In this document: piece after piece, positions 1 to 10,612 of the stretch
Layout of the letters: the number at the start of each line of letters is the position of its first letter
Position numbering within the stretch: position 1 is the first letter of the stretch
Source of the DNA: Symbiodinium sp. CCMP2592
Lineage: Eukaryota > Sar > Dinophyceae > Suessiales > Symbiodiniaceae
DNA: 64,000 nt
Direction: 5' to 3'
Assembly (NCBI GenBank): GCA_905221615.1
Contig: CAJNDT010003224.1
Location: 690,863-754,862, forward strand
Made by a program: the position numbers and the translations under genes
The notes under the pieces: generated by a model
Seen by the model: the letters and a program-made list of their open reading frames with translations, nothing else
Database searches by the model: none
Told to the model about the DNA's origin: nothing

Positions 1-34
1 CACATTCGCTTATTAATTCCTGGATATAGATATA

Positions 35-465
35 GGGCTCAGGGATTGGATGATAGGGATCGTCTAGCATGACGCAGCCATGGTGTATAGCGGTACATAT
101 AGCGATTAGGCTTTGAGGGCTGCCGGTTTAAGATTTCTGGAGGACCTACACATAAAGCCCTCGAGTCCATACGCCATGAACAACCTAGACATCTCGGCCT
201 ATGCTATATGATTATATTACTTGTTGGGTTGGTGCCGGGCTTTAAAGGGTTGAAGAGTTTTGGGGTCAGGGGGTTAGGGCTCAGGGTTTGGATGATAGGG
301 TCGTCTAGCAGTACGCAGCTACATGGTGTAACTTGGGCGGTATCGCACTGATTTCGAAAGCATTAAGACTAGGCTTTGAGGGTTGCGGGTTTAAGGTTTC
401 TGGATGACACATAAAAGGCCCTCGAGTCCATACCCCATAAACAACCTAGACACCTCGGCCCTATA
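35..465. repeat. diverged tandem duplication of about 180 bp
   Basis: Two related segments, 35-208 and 277-465, lie about 242 bp apart. Both run through gggctcaggg, gatgataggg, cgtctagca, acgcag, ggctttgaggg, ccctcgagtccata, aacaacctagac and ctcggcc in the same order. They differ by substitutions and small indels, so the duplication is old. I see no coding potential in either copy. Confidence 0.85.
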
Positions 466-3400
466 AAGCTAGGTTATAATTGAGTTAGAGCAGTTAATAT
501 AAAGTGAAGTGGGAAGCTAAGCCCAAGTTCATCAAACTTGCCCCGGCCCCAAAACCCTGAGCCTCGAGCAAAGAACAACCTTGATTAAACGAAATAACGA
601 AAACCACTGTATACATATATATATATATTATACTACTCACTGAAAACCTCGAAGAGAATCTTATTATTATATAAGGGTTAGCGATGTAAGGCCAGGGCTG
701 TCGGGATCCGGTGTTGAGGCTGGGTTTCGGGTTGTGGAGCTGGGAGCCTCGGTTTATAATTCCGTTGCATTTTGAGTATTGCAGTATACGTAGGTCTTTA
801 GTATACTGTATATTACAATTCCGATATTCACGTTAAGCGCTGCTTGTGCGCTAGAACGAGGAGCCTGTGGCGGGTCAGGGAGCATTAAGGCCTAGTGGTT
901 TATTAGATAATTGGATCTGGAATAATATGCCACGATAGGATGATCGGGGTACCCTAGTCCCATGGACTGATAAAGCCCGGGGATGACGATTTAAAGAAAG
1001 ACAGATAGAGAACATAAGACCCATAAGATATGCATATTAATATTGTACATGACATCGTCATTAAGACACAGATCGAGTTACCCTACTCCCGCCCCTTCGA
1101 TTCGAAATCCTCGATGCTGGCGACTTCTATGCATGAAGGAGGACAAGCTTTACAGCATGCATTGACTCCGGACAGTATCAAGCCTTCAACCGCGCTCGGC
1201 CCCGGTAAATGTGGACGACGATCCGAGCCCAAGACTCCCGACGCTCTACAGGTCATGAGCAAATCAAGATGGGAGGATCAGTTTTACTGGTGGAATCAGT
1301 CGATGAGCACTGGTGAGATCACACGGCCCATGCAGTGATGCTCTGGAGCCTCGAGCTCTCTTGAAAGCCAATGCACAAACACGAAATCCTGGTCCTAAGC
1401 CCGAAACCGTATAATTCTCAACCCGGACCACTATATATTTGGGGCTTATAATACTGTGGTGCTTACAGAGCCATAGGATCGCTTCAAGATGCACATACAT
1501 TGACATTAAAAAACATTGAGGGCTTGTAGTTGTGCACTCCCACAACGCACCTAAGCTTCTGGACCCATAGACCCGAAATCGAAGGCTAACTAGGCCCGAA
1601 AGCCCTAAAGCTTGAGGCCCTAAACCCCTAACCGCCGATACCCTAAGACGTAATAAACCGAAAACTCCAGATCCGCCCTTCGCCAAGCCGTACTTCCCTA
1701 AAGCGCTGAAACCCCAAGAAATGAATTCCCTACACCCCTAATACACCCTAAAACCCTAAACCTGCTGGCCTGATTCAACATGATCAGCTTTCCGGGCTGT
1801 CGATCTTGAACTAGCCGCACGAGAACGGCCTGCATGCTGTTCGAATAATATAAGATTTTGATGACTATAGGGGTTGATAATAGTTAATAGCGCTGATCAG
1901 TCCCCAAGCCGTCGCAGCACAATCTCCCACTCGAGTATTAGAATAATACTATAAGGGTGTAGGTTTTAGGGTTTGATTCGGAATGCCTGGCCGATCACTA
2001 TGACCATCTCGCAGGGATGTCGTCCGTGGCAGACCTGTGCAGGCGAGCGGGGAATGGTCAACCATTTGATCGGACTCCAGAGCTTTCAAATACTAAAGTC
2101 GTAAACTCGAAACCCAGGAACCCCTAGTACAGTCAAGTCCAAAGCTTAAGCCTATACGTTTCCGGATTAAGTGCTTTTCGAGGGACGAGAGGAGGAGGTC
2201 ACAGTTCTCGGATTCGAAGTTCTCGAGGATGATGTAGCACCGCCTGTTAGCAGGAATGCGAAGACACGGTACTTTAAAATGTTTAGGGGCTCGGATTCAG
2301 GATTCAAGGCTGTGGGTTTGTAACTTGGCATAGGACGCTTGATCACTCAATTGAGCTCCGATGCTTCACAATTAACATTGTGAAATAGCTCCAAATACAC
2401 ATAATTATTCATGAAGGCCGACACCAGCCCCCCCAACACCAGAATTATATAGCTTATAGTCTTAGTATCGGCAGCCTCGACCTCGATGTGGAGATCGAGA
2501 TCTCGATCTCCTCCGCGGTGATCCTGCGTTGGGCATACAACTCGCTAGGGCTTTTCGGCTTTAGGGCTGGGGTTCGGGTCGTTGTTGTCACACCTACTTC
2601 GTGCACCCCAGGGCTGTTTATCTTTTGGCCAAGGGCTTTTAGGGTTCGAGGCTTAGGGTTTCAAGGGTTTTTATTGTACGAAATCGAAGATTCAGCAGGG
2701 TCGTCTTTTAGCGATACTTTCATCGTGTTGTTCCTGCGTTGGGCCAGTCTTATAAAGGTTCAGGGTATTGTAGGGACATCGGCGATTACGGGATTTCAGG
2801 TTTACGGGTTGGGACTGTTAGGGGGCCGGGGTTAAGGCTTTGGGGTCAAGGAGCTGTACATGTTGTGGGCTGTATGGTAGCGTTTACAAATATACCCGAT
2901 GTGGCAACATAGGAGCTTCGATCTTAAAGAAGTGTGAGCTTTTAATGAGAGGTTTTGACACCCCGCTTGCGATATACGTTTTTTTACAACCCTGTAACCG
3001 TACCCCTTTAACTTTAACCCTTATCCCTAAACCGTGGCCCTAAACCCTAAGCCTCTGAGCCCTAGGCCATAGCGTGCTAAACTTCCGGACTGCAAGACAC
3101 CCGCACTATACATACAATCGAACTAACCCTAAACCTTGAAAGCCGCTAGAACATTTAAAGACCCCTAAAAGCCCTTAACCTAAACCCTGCAAGCAGGGAT
3201 TGGTTCCGGCTGCGCATCTGCTTTTGCGAGGCGCGCCCTCGAGCTCGTTTGTCGTGCCAGGTTCAAGCCCGTCACATCTAGATCTAAAGATTATAAGAGA
3301 CTCCACAGCAAGCCCAAGCAAACGTGACTAGTAGTAATCTGTTGAGCACTCACGCCTAGATTGCAAGCAGGGTTTGGGGTTTGGGCGCTTCAGGATTGAT

Positions 3401-3793
3401 TTAAGCAGCTGGCTCACAGGTGTCCAATCGAAGCTTTAGGGTTTAGGTCATCGGGTGACTGTAGCTACATGGCATACACATAGCAGGCCCTTTCAATGTT
3501 TAGTTCTTTGGGTTGCACTGTCACGCCCTCTAGCGGCTGCTGTCACATCTCTTCATGACATGTCTAAAAGAGGGGCGAATATAGCAAGTTGCATCGCCCG
3601 GTACAGCAGAGACGATGTCCAACAGTCATATGCATTGCGCTGGTTGATTGAGGCCCGTACCCAGACCTTACAGCTTCCAGCTATAATTTTGACTGCGGGA
3701 GCTACTAGATCTCTGCCATTGCAAAATCACAGCGACATGAGCATATCGCTAACGGCTGCGCCCACTGCAGATCGACACTGCTGCAAGCCCTAC
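466..3793. other. spacer with degenerate telomere-like sequence
   Basis: No gene is supported here. The stretch is rich in broken TTTAGGG/CCCTAAA motifs, clearest at 1,560-1,760, 2,640-2,840 and 3,005-3,062. Reading frames through them give meaningless GLGFRV-type translations. A plus-strand frame at about 1,100-1,338 is open and of mixed composition, but it has no family resemblance and opposes the direction of all supported exons, so I leave it unannotated. Confidence 0.6.
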
Positions 3794-3941
3794 TTCTTTG
3801 CTCTTCCCTTTGCCTTGCTTTTGGGCTTTGGCTTCGATGCGGTGTTGGCCTTCTTGATAGCTCCACGGATCGGGGTGGCACACAGCTTGAACTCGACGAT
3901 GCTCTTCTGCAAAGCCTTGCGATTGTCATCGGAAGCAAATA
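3794..3941 (-). CDS. region C exon, Lys-rich C-terminal segment
   Basis: The minus-strand frame reads FASDDNRKALQKSIVEFK, then a basic Lys/Pro/Ser tail (SKPKPKSKAKGKSKE). It joins the exon at 3,994-4,130 across a 52-nt GT-AG intron (3,942-3,993) in exact phase: the upstream exon ends with one base of a codon and this exon starts with two. The tail is followed by a GTAGGG donor, so the gene may continue below. Function is unknown; the basic tail suggests nucleic-acid binding or nuclear location (inference). I recall similar Lys-rich segments in long uncharacterised dinoflagellate proteins. Confidence 0.65.
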
Positions 3942-3993
3942 CTTAATTTATTATTTAGTTGTAAAGCTTAAGTCTGCTATATCAACTTGCAAC

Positions 3994-4130
3994 CTGCCTC
4001 CACCTTTTCTTTCAGCTGGCTCTCCTCAGCCTTGTTTCCCACCGCCCAAGCAAGATCTCGCTTGAGGTCGGCCAGCGTCATACGGCACGGCTCGAGGTCC
4101 TTCATGAGGGCAAAGCGAAAGTTTTCAGAC
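3994..4130 (-). CDS. region C exon, helical charged segment
   Basis: The frame reads SENFRFALMKDLEPCRM, then a charged helix-like stretch with LADLKRDLAWAVGNKAEE and KEKVEA. The acceptor is CCCAG before GTCTGAAAAC; the donor is GCAG followed by GTTGCAAG. Phase matches the next exon (3,794-3,941). The composition is clearly protein-like, while the surrounding DNA is TTTAGGG-type spacer. No known domain is recognised. Confidence 0.65.
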
Positions 4131-4803
4131 CTGGGATTTAGTTTGGGCTTTATAGGTTTGGGTTCATTAGATAATTTAGGGTATTAAAGTAAGTGGGTCA
4201 GGCTACGTTTCACATGTGTGGGGCATCCAGGTCTCAGGGTATACGTATCTAAGAAATATATCGGGATCTATAGGATCAGGGGTGTCTGGGTTTGGAATAT
4301 TCTCAGTACAGCCCGAGGTCCTGCAGTGCGGAAGTTATCAGACGTTGGGATTTATGATTTTATGGGCTTGGGTTATTTGGGTGTGGGTTTTACGGGTTTA
4401 GGTTTAGGGTTCAGGATATGGATCCTAGTATTGCAAACGGTTTGAGATTGCTGTAGCAGTCTGGGATTTGCAAGTGTCCGGCTTCCAGGTCTCACGGCAA
4501 TAGGATCTGGTTATATTGTGGTCTTGGCTTCAATGGTGTTTAGTGAATCGAATATATAGCGACTGTGTCTGGGGCCTACGGGTAGTGCAGCACTAATAAT
4601 GCAACTCGGGGGAAGGCGTATTGAATAATTAGCCTCTTGTGTTCGCGCTTGAACATGTATCTGATAGCAACCCCGAAAACCCTAAGCACCTCAAGCCCGG
4701 AATGTAAAGGGCAGAACAAAGAAGCTTAAGCCTAAACCCTTTCATAAGAGCTTAGGGCTAATAGGGCTTAGGGTTCAGGGTTAGGGGTTAGGGAACTCTC
4801 TCC

Positions 4804-4900
<97 letters not shown>

Positions 4901-4925
4901 ATATACATATACATACAGGGCACAC
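4131..4925. other. intron/spacer with telomere-like run
   Basis: No exon seen. It holds a dense degenerate run of TTAGGG/TTTAGGG at 4,749-4,792 next to a long TC microsatellite. Most likely an intron of region C, since exons on both sides share strand and composition. Confidence 0.5.
4807..4897. repeat. (TC)n microsatellite
   Basis: About 90 bp of almost perfect TC dinucleotides immediately after a telomere-like run. The minus-strand reading gives an Arg-Glu repeat that should not be taken as protein. Confidence 0.95.
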
Positions 4926-4994
4926 CCCTGCGTCGGTGAGGGACTTCTCGAAGCCTTCGTACTCGGTCAGTTCAAGGTTGGCTTTGTTGTCGGC
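4926..4994 (-). CDS. region C exon, acidic segment
   Basis: The frame reads [20 protein letters not shown] ending at DAG before a GTGTGC donor. It joins the exon at 5,079-5,196 in phase 0 (KEAS then ADNK). The intron between them holds an ATATGT microsatellite. No domain recognised. Confidence 0.55.
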
Positions 4995-5078
4995 CTCCGA
5001 AAACATGTACACATATATGTATGTGTATATATATATATGCAGTTTGATGCAAATACAATACATGCATTGCATGTCTAC

Positions 5079-5196
5079 TGATGCCTCTTTGGCGAGCTGC
5101 AGGAACGTCTTGTCTTTCTTCGGCTTTGGTGGTGGCTTGGGGGGCTTAATGTTCGGCAATCCGCTCGCGTTCTCCTGGTCCGCAAGCAACTTCTCC
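5079..5196 (-). CDS. region C exon, Pro/Lys-rich segment
   Basis: The frame reads EKLLADQENASGLPNIKPPK, continues PPPKPKKDKT and FLQLAKEAS, and stops at a GTAGAC donor. The start is placed at a CTAAG acceptor, but the frame is open a few codons further up, to about 5,212. The Pro/Lys linker suggests a flexible, basic, probably unstructured region. Similar linkers occur in long uncharacterised dinoflagellate proteins as I recall them. Confidence 0.55.
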
Positions 5197-5278
5197 CTTA
5201 GCACGGTGCACATAGCATATATTCATCGATCTCGCTCGCTCGCTCGGAGCGTGTGAAGGCTAGCTAAGTATATGTAAC

Positions 5279-5393
5279 CGAGCCACATCGCGTCAAAGGC
5301 ATCATCCGGCTCGACGTCCGCGGACATTTCCATCGTCGCCTCGGAGCTGTCAACCTTTCGCTTCATCTCCTTGCTCGAGCTGTAGTTCTTGTA
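5279..5393 (-). CDS. region C exon, acidic segment with Met/Asp-rich end
   Basis: The frame reads NYSSSKEMKRKVDSSEATME, then MSADVEPDDAFDAMWL, ending at a CTCG/GTTACATA donor. Protein-like composition with a switch from basic to acidic. Exact acceptor uncertain. Confidence 0.5.
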
Positions 5394-5469
5394 CCGGAAC
5401 TGTTCCTGTCATGATCGTACGCACTCGGGCATATTAAGGATGCATATAGGCATCGCACACACTGCTCGG

Positions 5470-5703
5470 TTTCATGCCGGTGCATGTCCACAGGCCTCGA
5501 CACCAGGGAAATCCGGGTGCCTTGAATCTTGCTGGATGACAAAGCGATGCTTTGCAGATATCCAATATCATCCAAGATACTCCTTGATGAAGCGCCCAAG
5601 CCTTCTTGGGTCCGCCGCCTCGTGTCGTTGCTTGAGGTCGGCAGCGAGTTCGGGACCCAATTCGCTGATCATCGTGCGGAGCGTCCACCACTCATACATC
5701 TCT
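5470..5703 (-). CDS. region C exon pair, WW-containing helical segment
   Basis: The upper part (about 5,703-5,575) reads EMYEWWTLRTMISELGPELA, then ADLKQRHEAADPRRLGRFIK. The lower part (about 5,555-5,470) reads HRFVIQQDSRHPDFPGVEAC in another frame. A very short intron of about 30 nt or a frame change must lie between, around 5,560-5,575. The first segment resembles a motif I recall in repetitive Symbiodiniaceae proteins (EMWWTL...MILELGPDLA). Function unknown. Confidence 0.5.
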
Positions 5704-5709
5704 TCCGTC

Positions 5710-6228
5710 TCAGTGCTGTGAGTGGTCCTCGAAAAGTCGAATCGGTATGTCTGTAATACACTTATGTGTATGGATGTGTGTGCATATACATAAATATTAT
5801 AATTCATATATATATATATATATATACATACATATATACCGCAGTGTGTAGGCGTTACGGTTTAATAAGGTAATAGGCTTGGGACTTAGGAGATAGTCCG
5901 ATCACATAGTTTTGAATTGGCATATGGGTAGATATTACGGAGTTGAGGGATTTCCGGTTGCACGTCTGCCGGAATGGGAATATATATGTAGATCTGACAC
6001 GCTGAATCAGCACTCCAACCCTGCTGCCAGATAGAGGCCTAAGTAATAATTACATAGGAGCAAATTTTGGGGGGTTTAAGACTTGGGGATTGGGTTCACT
6101 AGATATTCGAATCGGAATGTACAGCTCCAATCCACTGATTCACGAATCCCCCAAAGCCTAAGCCCAACGCGTTTATACTATAGCTCTAAGCCCTTAATAA
6201 GCCCGAAATCCCAAACTCTAGTAGACCC

Positions 6229-6286
<58 letters not shown>

Positions 6287-6649
6287 CCTTCGAATACAAT
6301 ATACCCCCCACCCAACCCTAAGCCCTATCTGCTGATGGATTTAAAACCCCATATAACCCCTAAGAGCCGAAACCCTGAACCGTGTATTTATTATTTCTTT
6401 GCCGAAATATCATAAGTTCGAATAGTCTCTGTTGCGAATTAAACGTAACCTCTGAAGCCTGAAACCCTGCATATAACTCGACAGGGCTTATCGATGCTGA
6501 CGAGATTGCAAACATGTGGCAGGCCCGATCTTGCAGTTCAGACCCTCCGGTTTAGGGCTTGGGGTTTGGGGCTGAAAGGGGTTAGGGTTAGGGTTTAAGT
6601 TTTAGGGTTAAGGGTTTAGCCGATTACACAGAACCGTCATAAGCCCCAT
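5710..6649. other. intron/spacer with microsatellites and telomere-like run
   Basis: No exon seen. It contains AT microsatellites (5,806-5,838), a TA-then-GA tract at 6,230-6,285, and a dense TTTAGGG-like run at 6,550-6,620. Short open frames here are translations of these repeats. Confidence 0.55.
6230..6285. repeat. compound (TA)n(GA)n microsatellite
   Basis: About 20 bp of TA pass directly into about 36 bp of GA. Perfect by eye. Confidence 0.95.
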
Positions 6650-6716
6650 TGCTTGTGATAAGTTTCTTCATCCGAATGATCATCTTGCACTCGGCCCATA
6701 CGCCGCGACACGAAAG
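6650..6716 (-). CDS. region C exon candidate
   Basis: A minus-strand frame reads RRMGRVQDDHSDEETYHKQW. Composition is protein-like, but splice sites are not clear and the segment is short. A candidate only. Confidence 0.3.
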
Positions 6717-6860
6717 GTAGTGGGGATACAACTGATGCATTTTCTCCCGATCTCAGATAGCAAGCAGGATAATTTATCATGTTCCGGTTTAAACGTAACA
6801 CTTAGATTATTTGAAGAAGCAATAAAATTGAATTCTAATTCTTATATAACGAGTAGCTGC

Positions 6861-6908
6861 CCTCTGCATCAATGCGCTTGCGAGCCACGTCGGGGTCCAC
6901 GTCACCGC
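6861..6908 (-). CDS. region C short exon
   Basis: A frame of about 16 codons reads GDVDPDVARKRIDAEG between a TTTCTAG acceptor and a GC donor (GAGG/GCAGC). It lies just downstream of the QNDPNQ-repeat exon and probably continues its protein. Phase with that exon is not confirmed. Confidence 0.4.
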
Positions 6909-7029
6909 CTAGAAAGCAGTATTGAAGCTTAAGGGCTGGCTTAGTATTTCGGGTGCTTTAGGGGTTCTAAATATACCATCAATATTTACAAAACAATATA
7001 AGTGTATGTGCCTAGTTGCTTCTGGCCGA

Positions 7030-7707
7030 CCTATAGAATCGCATATACAGCGCATGCGGGGAGAGCCACGAGCCACGCTTGTCCTTGCGCCACGCGTCGG
7101 GGTCGTTGGGGTCGAGCTTCGAATTCTGCTTGATCGGCTGCTGCTTCATCGCCTGGTTCGGGTCATTCTGCTGGACATCCGGCTGCTTGGGCTGCTGCTT
7201 CATCGCCTGGTTCGGGTCATTCTGCTGGACCTCCGTCGGCTGCTTGGGCTGCTGCTTCATCGTCTGGTTCGGGTCATTCTGCTGGACCTCCGTCGGCGTG
7301 GGCTGCTGCTTCATCGCCTGGTTCGGGTCATTCTGCGCGACGTCGACGTCCATCGGCGTGGGCTCCTGCTTCATCTCTACGACTTGGTTCGGGTCATTCT
7401 GCTGGACCGTCGGCGTGGGCTGCTGCTTCATCTCCACTTGGTTCGGGTTCTGCTGGGCCGCTGGCGTTGGCTGCTGCTTGATATGCTCGGTTTCCGGGAT
7501 CTTTGCCTTCGCATGGTCCGGGGCATTCTGCTGCGCGTTCTCCTGTGCCGGCCTCGCATAGAACCGGGATCGATCAGGGCTATCCCGATGGCTGTCACCG
7601 TAGCATTTGTCCAGGTATCGATCCACAGAGTTGTACACGCTCGGGGCAAACGCTGGTACGGGAGGCTTAATCCCCCGAGGTGTCTCGACCGCTACGTCGG
7701 TGGGCAC
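7030..7707 (-). CDS. region C exon with QNDPNQ tandem repeats
   Basis: A long open frame starting after a TTCAG acceptor. The N-terminal part contains KPPVPAFAPSVYNSVDRYLD. The middle is a degenerate tandem repeat built on QNDPNQ(A/T/V)MKQQP(K/T)QP, at least six copies from 7,140 to 7,450. The end reads DPDAWRKDKRGSWLSPHALY followed by MRFYRSARS. The Gln/Pro/Asn-rich repeat is probably disordered. The SPHALYMRFYRS end matches a motif I recall in long dinoflagellate proteins, not searched. Unit lengths of 42-57 bp are multiples of three, so the array grew as coding sequence. The plus-strand frame over the same DNA is a shadow. Confidence 0.65.
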
Positions 7708-8102
7708 CTGAATAGCAAGGTTGCGTGTTTTAGATGTTGTTGTTAGGGTTTGAGGGGCTTTTCATGGCAGGGTTTTAAGTTTTAATATTATAGTAATATA
7801 TAGCTCAATTGCTAATCTATATATATATATATATTAGAATAATTTATAACTATATTGCTTATGGTTTTAGCTAGCTAGGTTTTATGTAGCGAACATCGGG
7901 ACAGAGAATCTAATATGTATTAGTTAGGATGTCTATATTTAAAGGTCAGAACACAAAGCCTTAAAACTGTATGAAACTGTACAACCTTCCCTTGATGCAA
8001 GATCTAGCGTCATACATAGACAGCACGAACCCCCTCTCTCTCTCTCTCTCTTTGTTGTGTTCTCTGTCATAATCGATATCATTCTTGTGTGTTTCGTCGC
8101 TC
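7708..8102. other. intron-like spacer
   Basis: No exon seen. TTTAGGG-like fragments near 7,740, an AT tract near 7,820 and a CT tract at 8,034-8,052. Confidence 0.5.
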
Positions 8103-8426
8103 TAGATCTCCCTCTGTAATGCACTGGCCTGCTGGGGTTCCGCCTTGCACGGCTCTGCTGCCTTCTCCTGCTTCTCTGCTTCTTCAGCAGCTTGAACTCC
8201 ATCCGTGGTCGGTCTCACCTGGTCCAACTCGGAGGTTGGGGCACGCTGCAGCGCGGAAGCCACCTCAGTCCTCAAGGCCTCCTGCATGGAGTCAGAGACG
8301 TCAGTCTCGAGGGACAGGTTGGAGTCCCCTCGGCCCCATGACCAGCCCTCGTAGGGCTCCAAGTCCTTTGACATCCCGCGGTTCCTCCACCACCTCTTGA
8401 TCAACAAATCCAAATGCTTAGACCCA
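8103..8426 (-). CDS. region C exon, Glu/Gln/Ala-rich helical segment
   Basis: The frame starts GSKHLDLLIKRWWRNRGMSK after a GACTAG acceptor and runs through SWGRGDSNLSLETDVSDSMQ to a Glu/Gln/Ala-rich end (AAEEAEKQEKAAEP). It joins the exon at 8,501-8,894 across a 74-nt GT-AG intron in exact phase. The 3' donor is not clear. Unknown function; the charged C-terminal part probably forms a helix or coiled coil. Confidence 0.65.
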
Positions 8427-8500
8427 CTAGTCATACATATGCAGTCGTTACCCAGGGTTATAATTACAATTTAAAACGCACTCATGGCCGAAAAAGCCAC

Positions 8501-8894
8501 TGCTTCTGGGGACCGTATCCCCACTCCTCCGACCAGCTGCTGCTGGACCAGCTGCGTGGCATCCAGGAACCGTGTCCCCACCAATCTCCGGCTTCATGGC
8601 CGGACTGTGTCGTCCACCCATTCCATGCATCACGTTCATCGGTGCCGGTGCTTTCCGGCTCGGCCTGGCCCTGGAATAACTTCACGGGAGTCGCCTTTGG
8701 CTGCGTGGGCGTCGACAACTCCATCTGCGTTGATCCCGGTGTGACCATCCCGGTGAAACTGTCAAGCCTCCGTACCGGTCCCGGTGTGGCACAAATCTGC
8801 GATTTGTCAGGGCTAGCGCTGTTGGGAACCGGAGGCTCCAGCTGGGTCTCCAGCTCACGGATTATCTCGAGCTCCTCGGCATCGGTCATCTTGC
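8501..8894 (-). CDS. region C exon, acidic/Ser-Thr-Pro-rich segment
   Basis: The frame opens KMTDAEELEIIRELETQLEP, passes a Pro/Thr-rich linker with GPVRRLDSFTGMVTPGSTQM and ends in a Trp/Ser-rich stretch (WSSSSWSEEWGYGPQK). Both junctions keep phase: upstream with 8,978-9,081 across an 83-nt intron and downstream with 8,103-8,426. Two phase-exact introns strongly support the minus strand over the competing open plus-strand frames. Function unknown. Confidence 0.7.
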
Positions 8895-8977
8895 CTGGAC
8901 ACATCACCATGGGTTCATGATATACACGGTTGAAACATGCATATTGTCGTCACTCGGCTTGTACTATCCCATCTCAC

Positions 8978-9081
8978 CTGGCTCACGTGCACACCCAGGC
9001 TTCAAAGCCGCACCATCATCAGCAGCCTTCGGCTTTTCTGGCCCCCTTGGATCATGATTGAACCAGGTACCCTCCCGAGTA
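8978..9081 (-). CDS. region C exon, Pro/Lys/Ala segment
   Basis: The frame reads TREGTWFNHDPRGPEKPKAA, then DDGAALKPGCAREP, ending at a strong GTGAGA donor. It joins the next exon in phase (CAREPG-KMTDAEE). Probably a linker. Confidence 0.6.
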
Positions 9082-9919
9082 CTGCTATTACATCCAGACA
9101 TGACTAGGAATCTAAACGCATTGGCTATTTTGGGATTTCGCTTGTATTTCCGAAGGCTTATACTATAGGATGAATGGTTGCAGCCCCGGGCTTTAAATGA
9201 AGTGGTGTAGCTTGGGTGTGGGTCGGCAGTTGAGGTCATTAATAGTTACGGTATGTTGTAGTTTTGGTTATTATAATAAGGTTACCTTAAGGTTAGGAGC
9301 TACGGTGTAGGTTTGGGTAGGTATTACCTCAAGCGGCCCCGAGCCTTCTTTAACAGTTCGGACGAGAAGAAGAACAAGTACTAGTACTAGTGCCAGTACT
9401 ACCAGTGTGGGCTTAGGGTCTTTACGTATACGACGGATAACTGCAATCCTGGGAATCGGAGAAAATTAATCTTGCTGCACAGGCGTCTTCGTGGACTGTC
9501 GGCGACCCGGAGGTGCAGGTGCAGAAGCCTTCGGGCGCTTGTAGTCTGGGCTCCTCATCGGTGTCCTTAGCCACTAGGCTTCGGTTGTTGGTGTTTTGGG
9601 TCTTGACTTAGCGGTTTTTTAGGTTGTTTGGTTTAGGATGTGGGAACAGGCTAAGGGTTTATTTTATTAAACCCTAAACCTCCAAACCCTAAACCTTAAA
9701 TGCCCGAAAGCCCATGACCCCTTTGGAATCTTTAGGTAAAGCCCTACTAAACCCTAAACTTTAAACCCTAAACCCTACCGGGGTCCCTAAAGAATGCCCT
9801 AAAGCCCCAGACTCCTCTGCCTGGGTTTCTGGCACCTTGGCTCCTCCAAGATCAATGGCTAATGTATAGTTACATAGATGAGAACTGCTTCCACACTTAG
9901 TTGGCTCTCCTGTTGATAC

Positions 9920-9973
<54 letters not shown>

Positions 9974-10038
9974 CTTATGTATACATATACACATACACAT
10001 AGACATAGGCATATATATATATATATATATGTGTGTAT

Positions 10039-10072
<34 letters not shown>

Positions 10073-10076
10073 GTGC

Positions 10077-10108
<32 letters not shown>

Positions 10109-10225
10109 TATGTATTTAAAAATAAATTATGCATGTATACCCGGCATGCACACAAAGGGGATGGGTATCCGGTCTAGGTTTATGCTAAAGTAATACATAA
10201 CATACACATTGTAGACAAGAATCGA
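9082..10225. other. intron/spacer with telomere-like runs and AT tracts
   Basis: A clear CCCTAAA-type run lies at 9,655-9,780 with many imperfect units in CCCTAAA orientation. AT/GT microsatellites fill 9,919-10,104. A stretch at 9,470-9,560 is GC-richer, but I could not resolve an exon in it. Confidence 0.5.
9919..10104. repeat. AT/CA microsatellite cluster
   Basis: Alternating ATAT and CACA tracts with short interruptions. Reading frames here give Ile/Tyr/His strings and are not genes. Confidence 0.95.
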
Positions 10226-10466
10226 CTTGCCGGACTTGCCGGTGAGGGGGGTTGCAGCCTGGGAACCTGTTGCCGGGGCCGGGGTTGCTGGTTCGTCGGG
10301 GCAAGAGCCCGTGCCACCGGATTTGGCGGGTGTGCCAGCGGATTTGCCGGGGGTTTTCGGCATTTGCTTCTTCAGCATCTGCAACGTACTAGCCGCTTTC
10401 TGAGGGTCAGCGGCAACGTATTGCGCAAGGGGCCGCTTCGTAGTCGAGGGTACCGACGTCGGCATC
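10226..10466 (-). CDS. region C exon, Ala/Pro/Gly/Lys-rich segment
   Basis: After a TTTGCAG acceptor the frame reads MPTSVPSTTKRPLAQYVAAD, then a helix-like part (QKAASTLQMLKKQMPK) and a low-complexity part with TPGKSAGTPAKSGG and PATPAPATGSQAATP. Probably a disordered linker. The minus frame is favoured by the acceptor and by neighbouring exon direction. Confidence 0.5.
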
Positions 10467-10529
10467 CTGCAAAGAGGGGTTTCTGGATGGATGAGTTTGG
10501 GGCCAAAGCGCAGAATACCGAGCTCACGG

Positions 10530-10612
10530 TTCCAAGGCCTGTTTCACGGTTCCAGGGCCTGTGTCACGGTTCCACGGGGCTGTTTCACGGTTCCAAGGCC
10601 TGTTTCACGGAG
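10530..10612. repeat. 20-bp minisatellite
   Basis: Four to five imperfect copies of a unit close to tttcacggttccaaggcctg. Copies differ at one to three positions. Non-coding as far as I can tell. Confidence 0.85.

Noticed and set aside
2615..2640. Dinoflagellate spliced-leader relic (tcttttggccaaggg)
   Set aside because: Too few matching positions to the leader I know; nothing convincing elsewhere in the window.
2488..2835. GLGFRV-type frames here and at about 4,390, 22,600 and 29,200
   Set aside because: These are the translation of TTTAGGG-like repeats.
3190..3290. tRNA-like segment with ggttcaagccc
   Set aside because: A T-loop-like word only; no acceptor stem, D arm or anticodon stem could be paired.
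4788..4900. Arg-Glu repeat protein
   Set aside because: Translation of the TC microsatellite.
8414..8920. Plus-strand frame of 168 codons
   Set aside because: Minus-strand exons here keep phase across two introns; the plus frame is a shadow.
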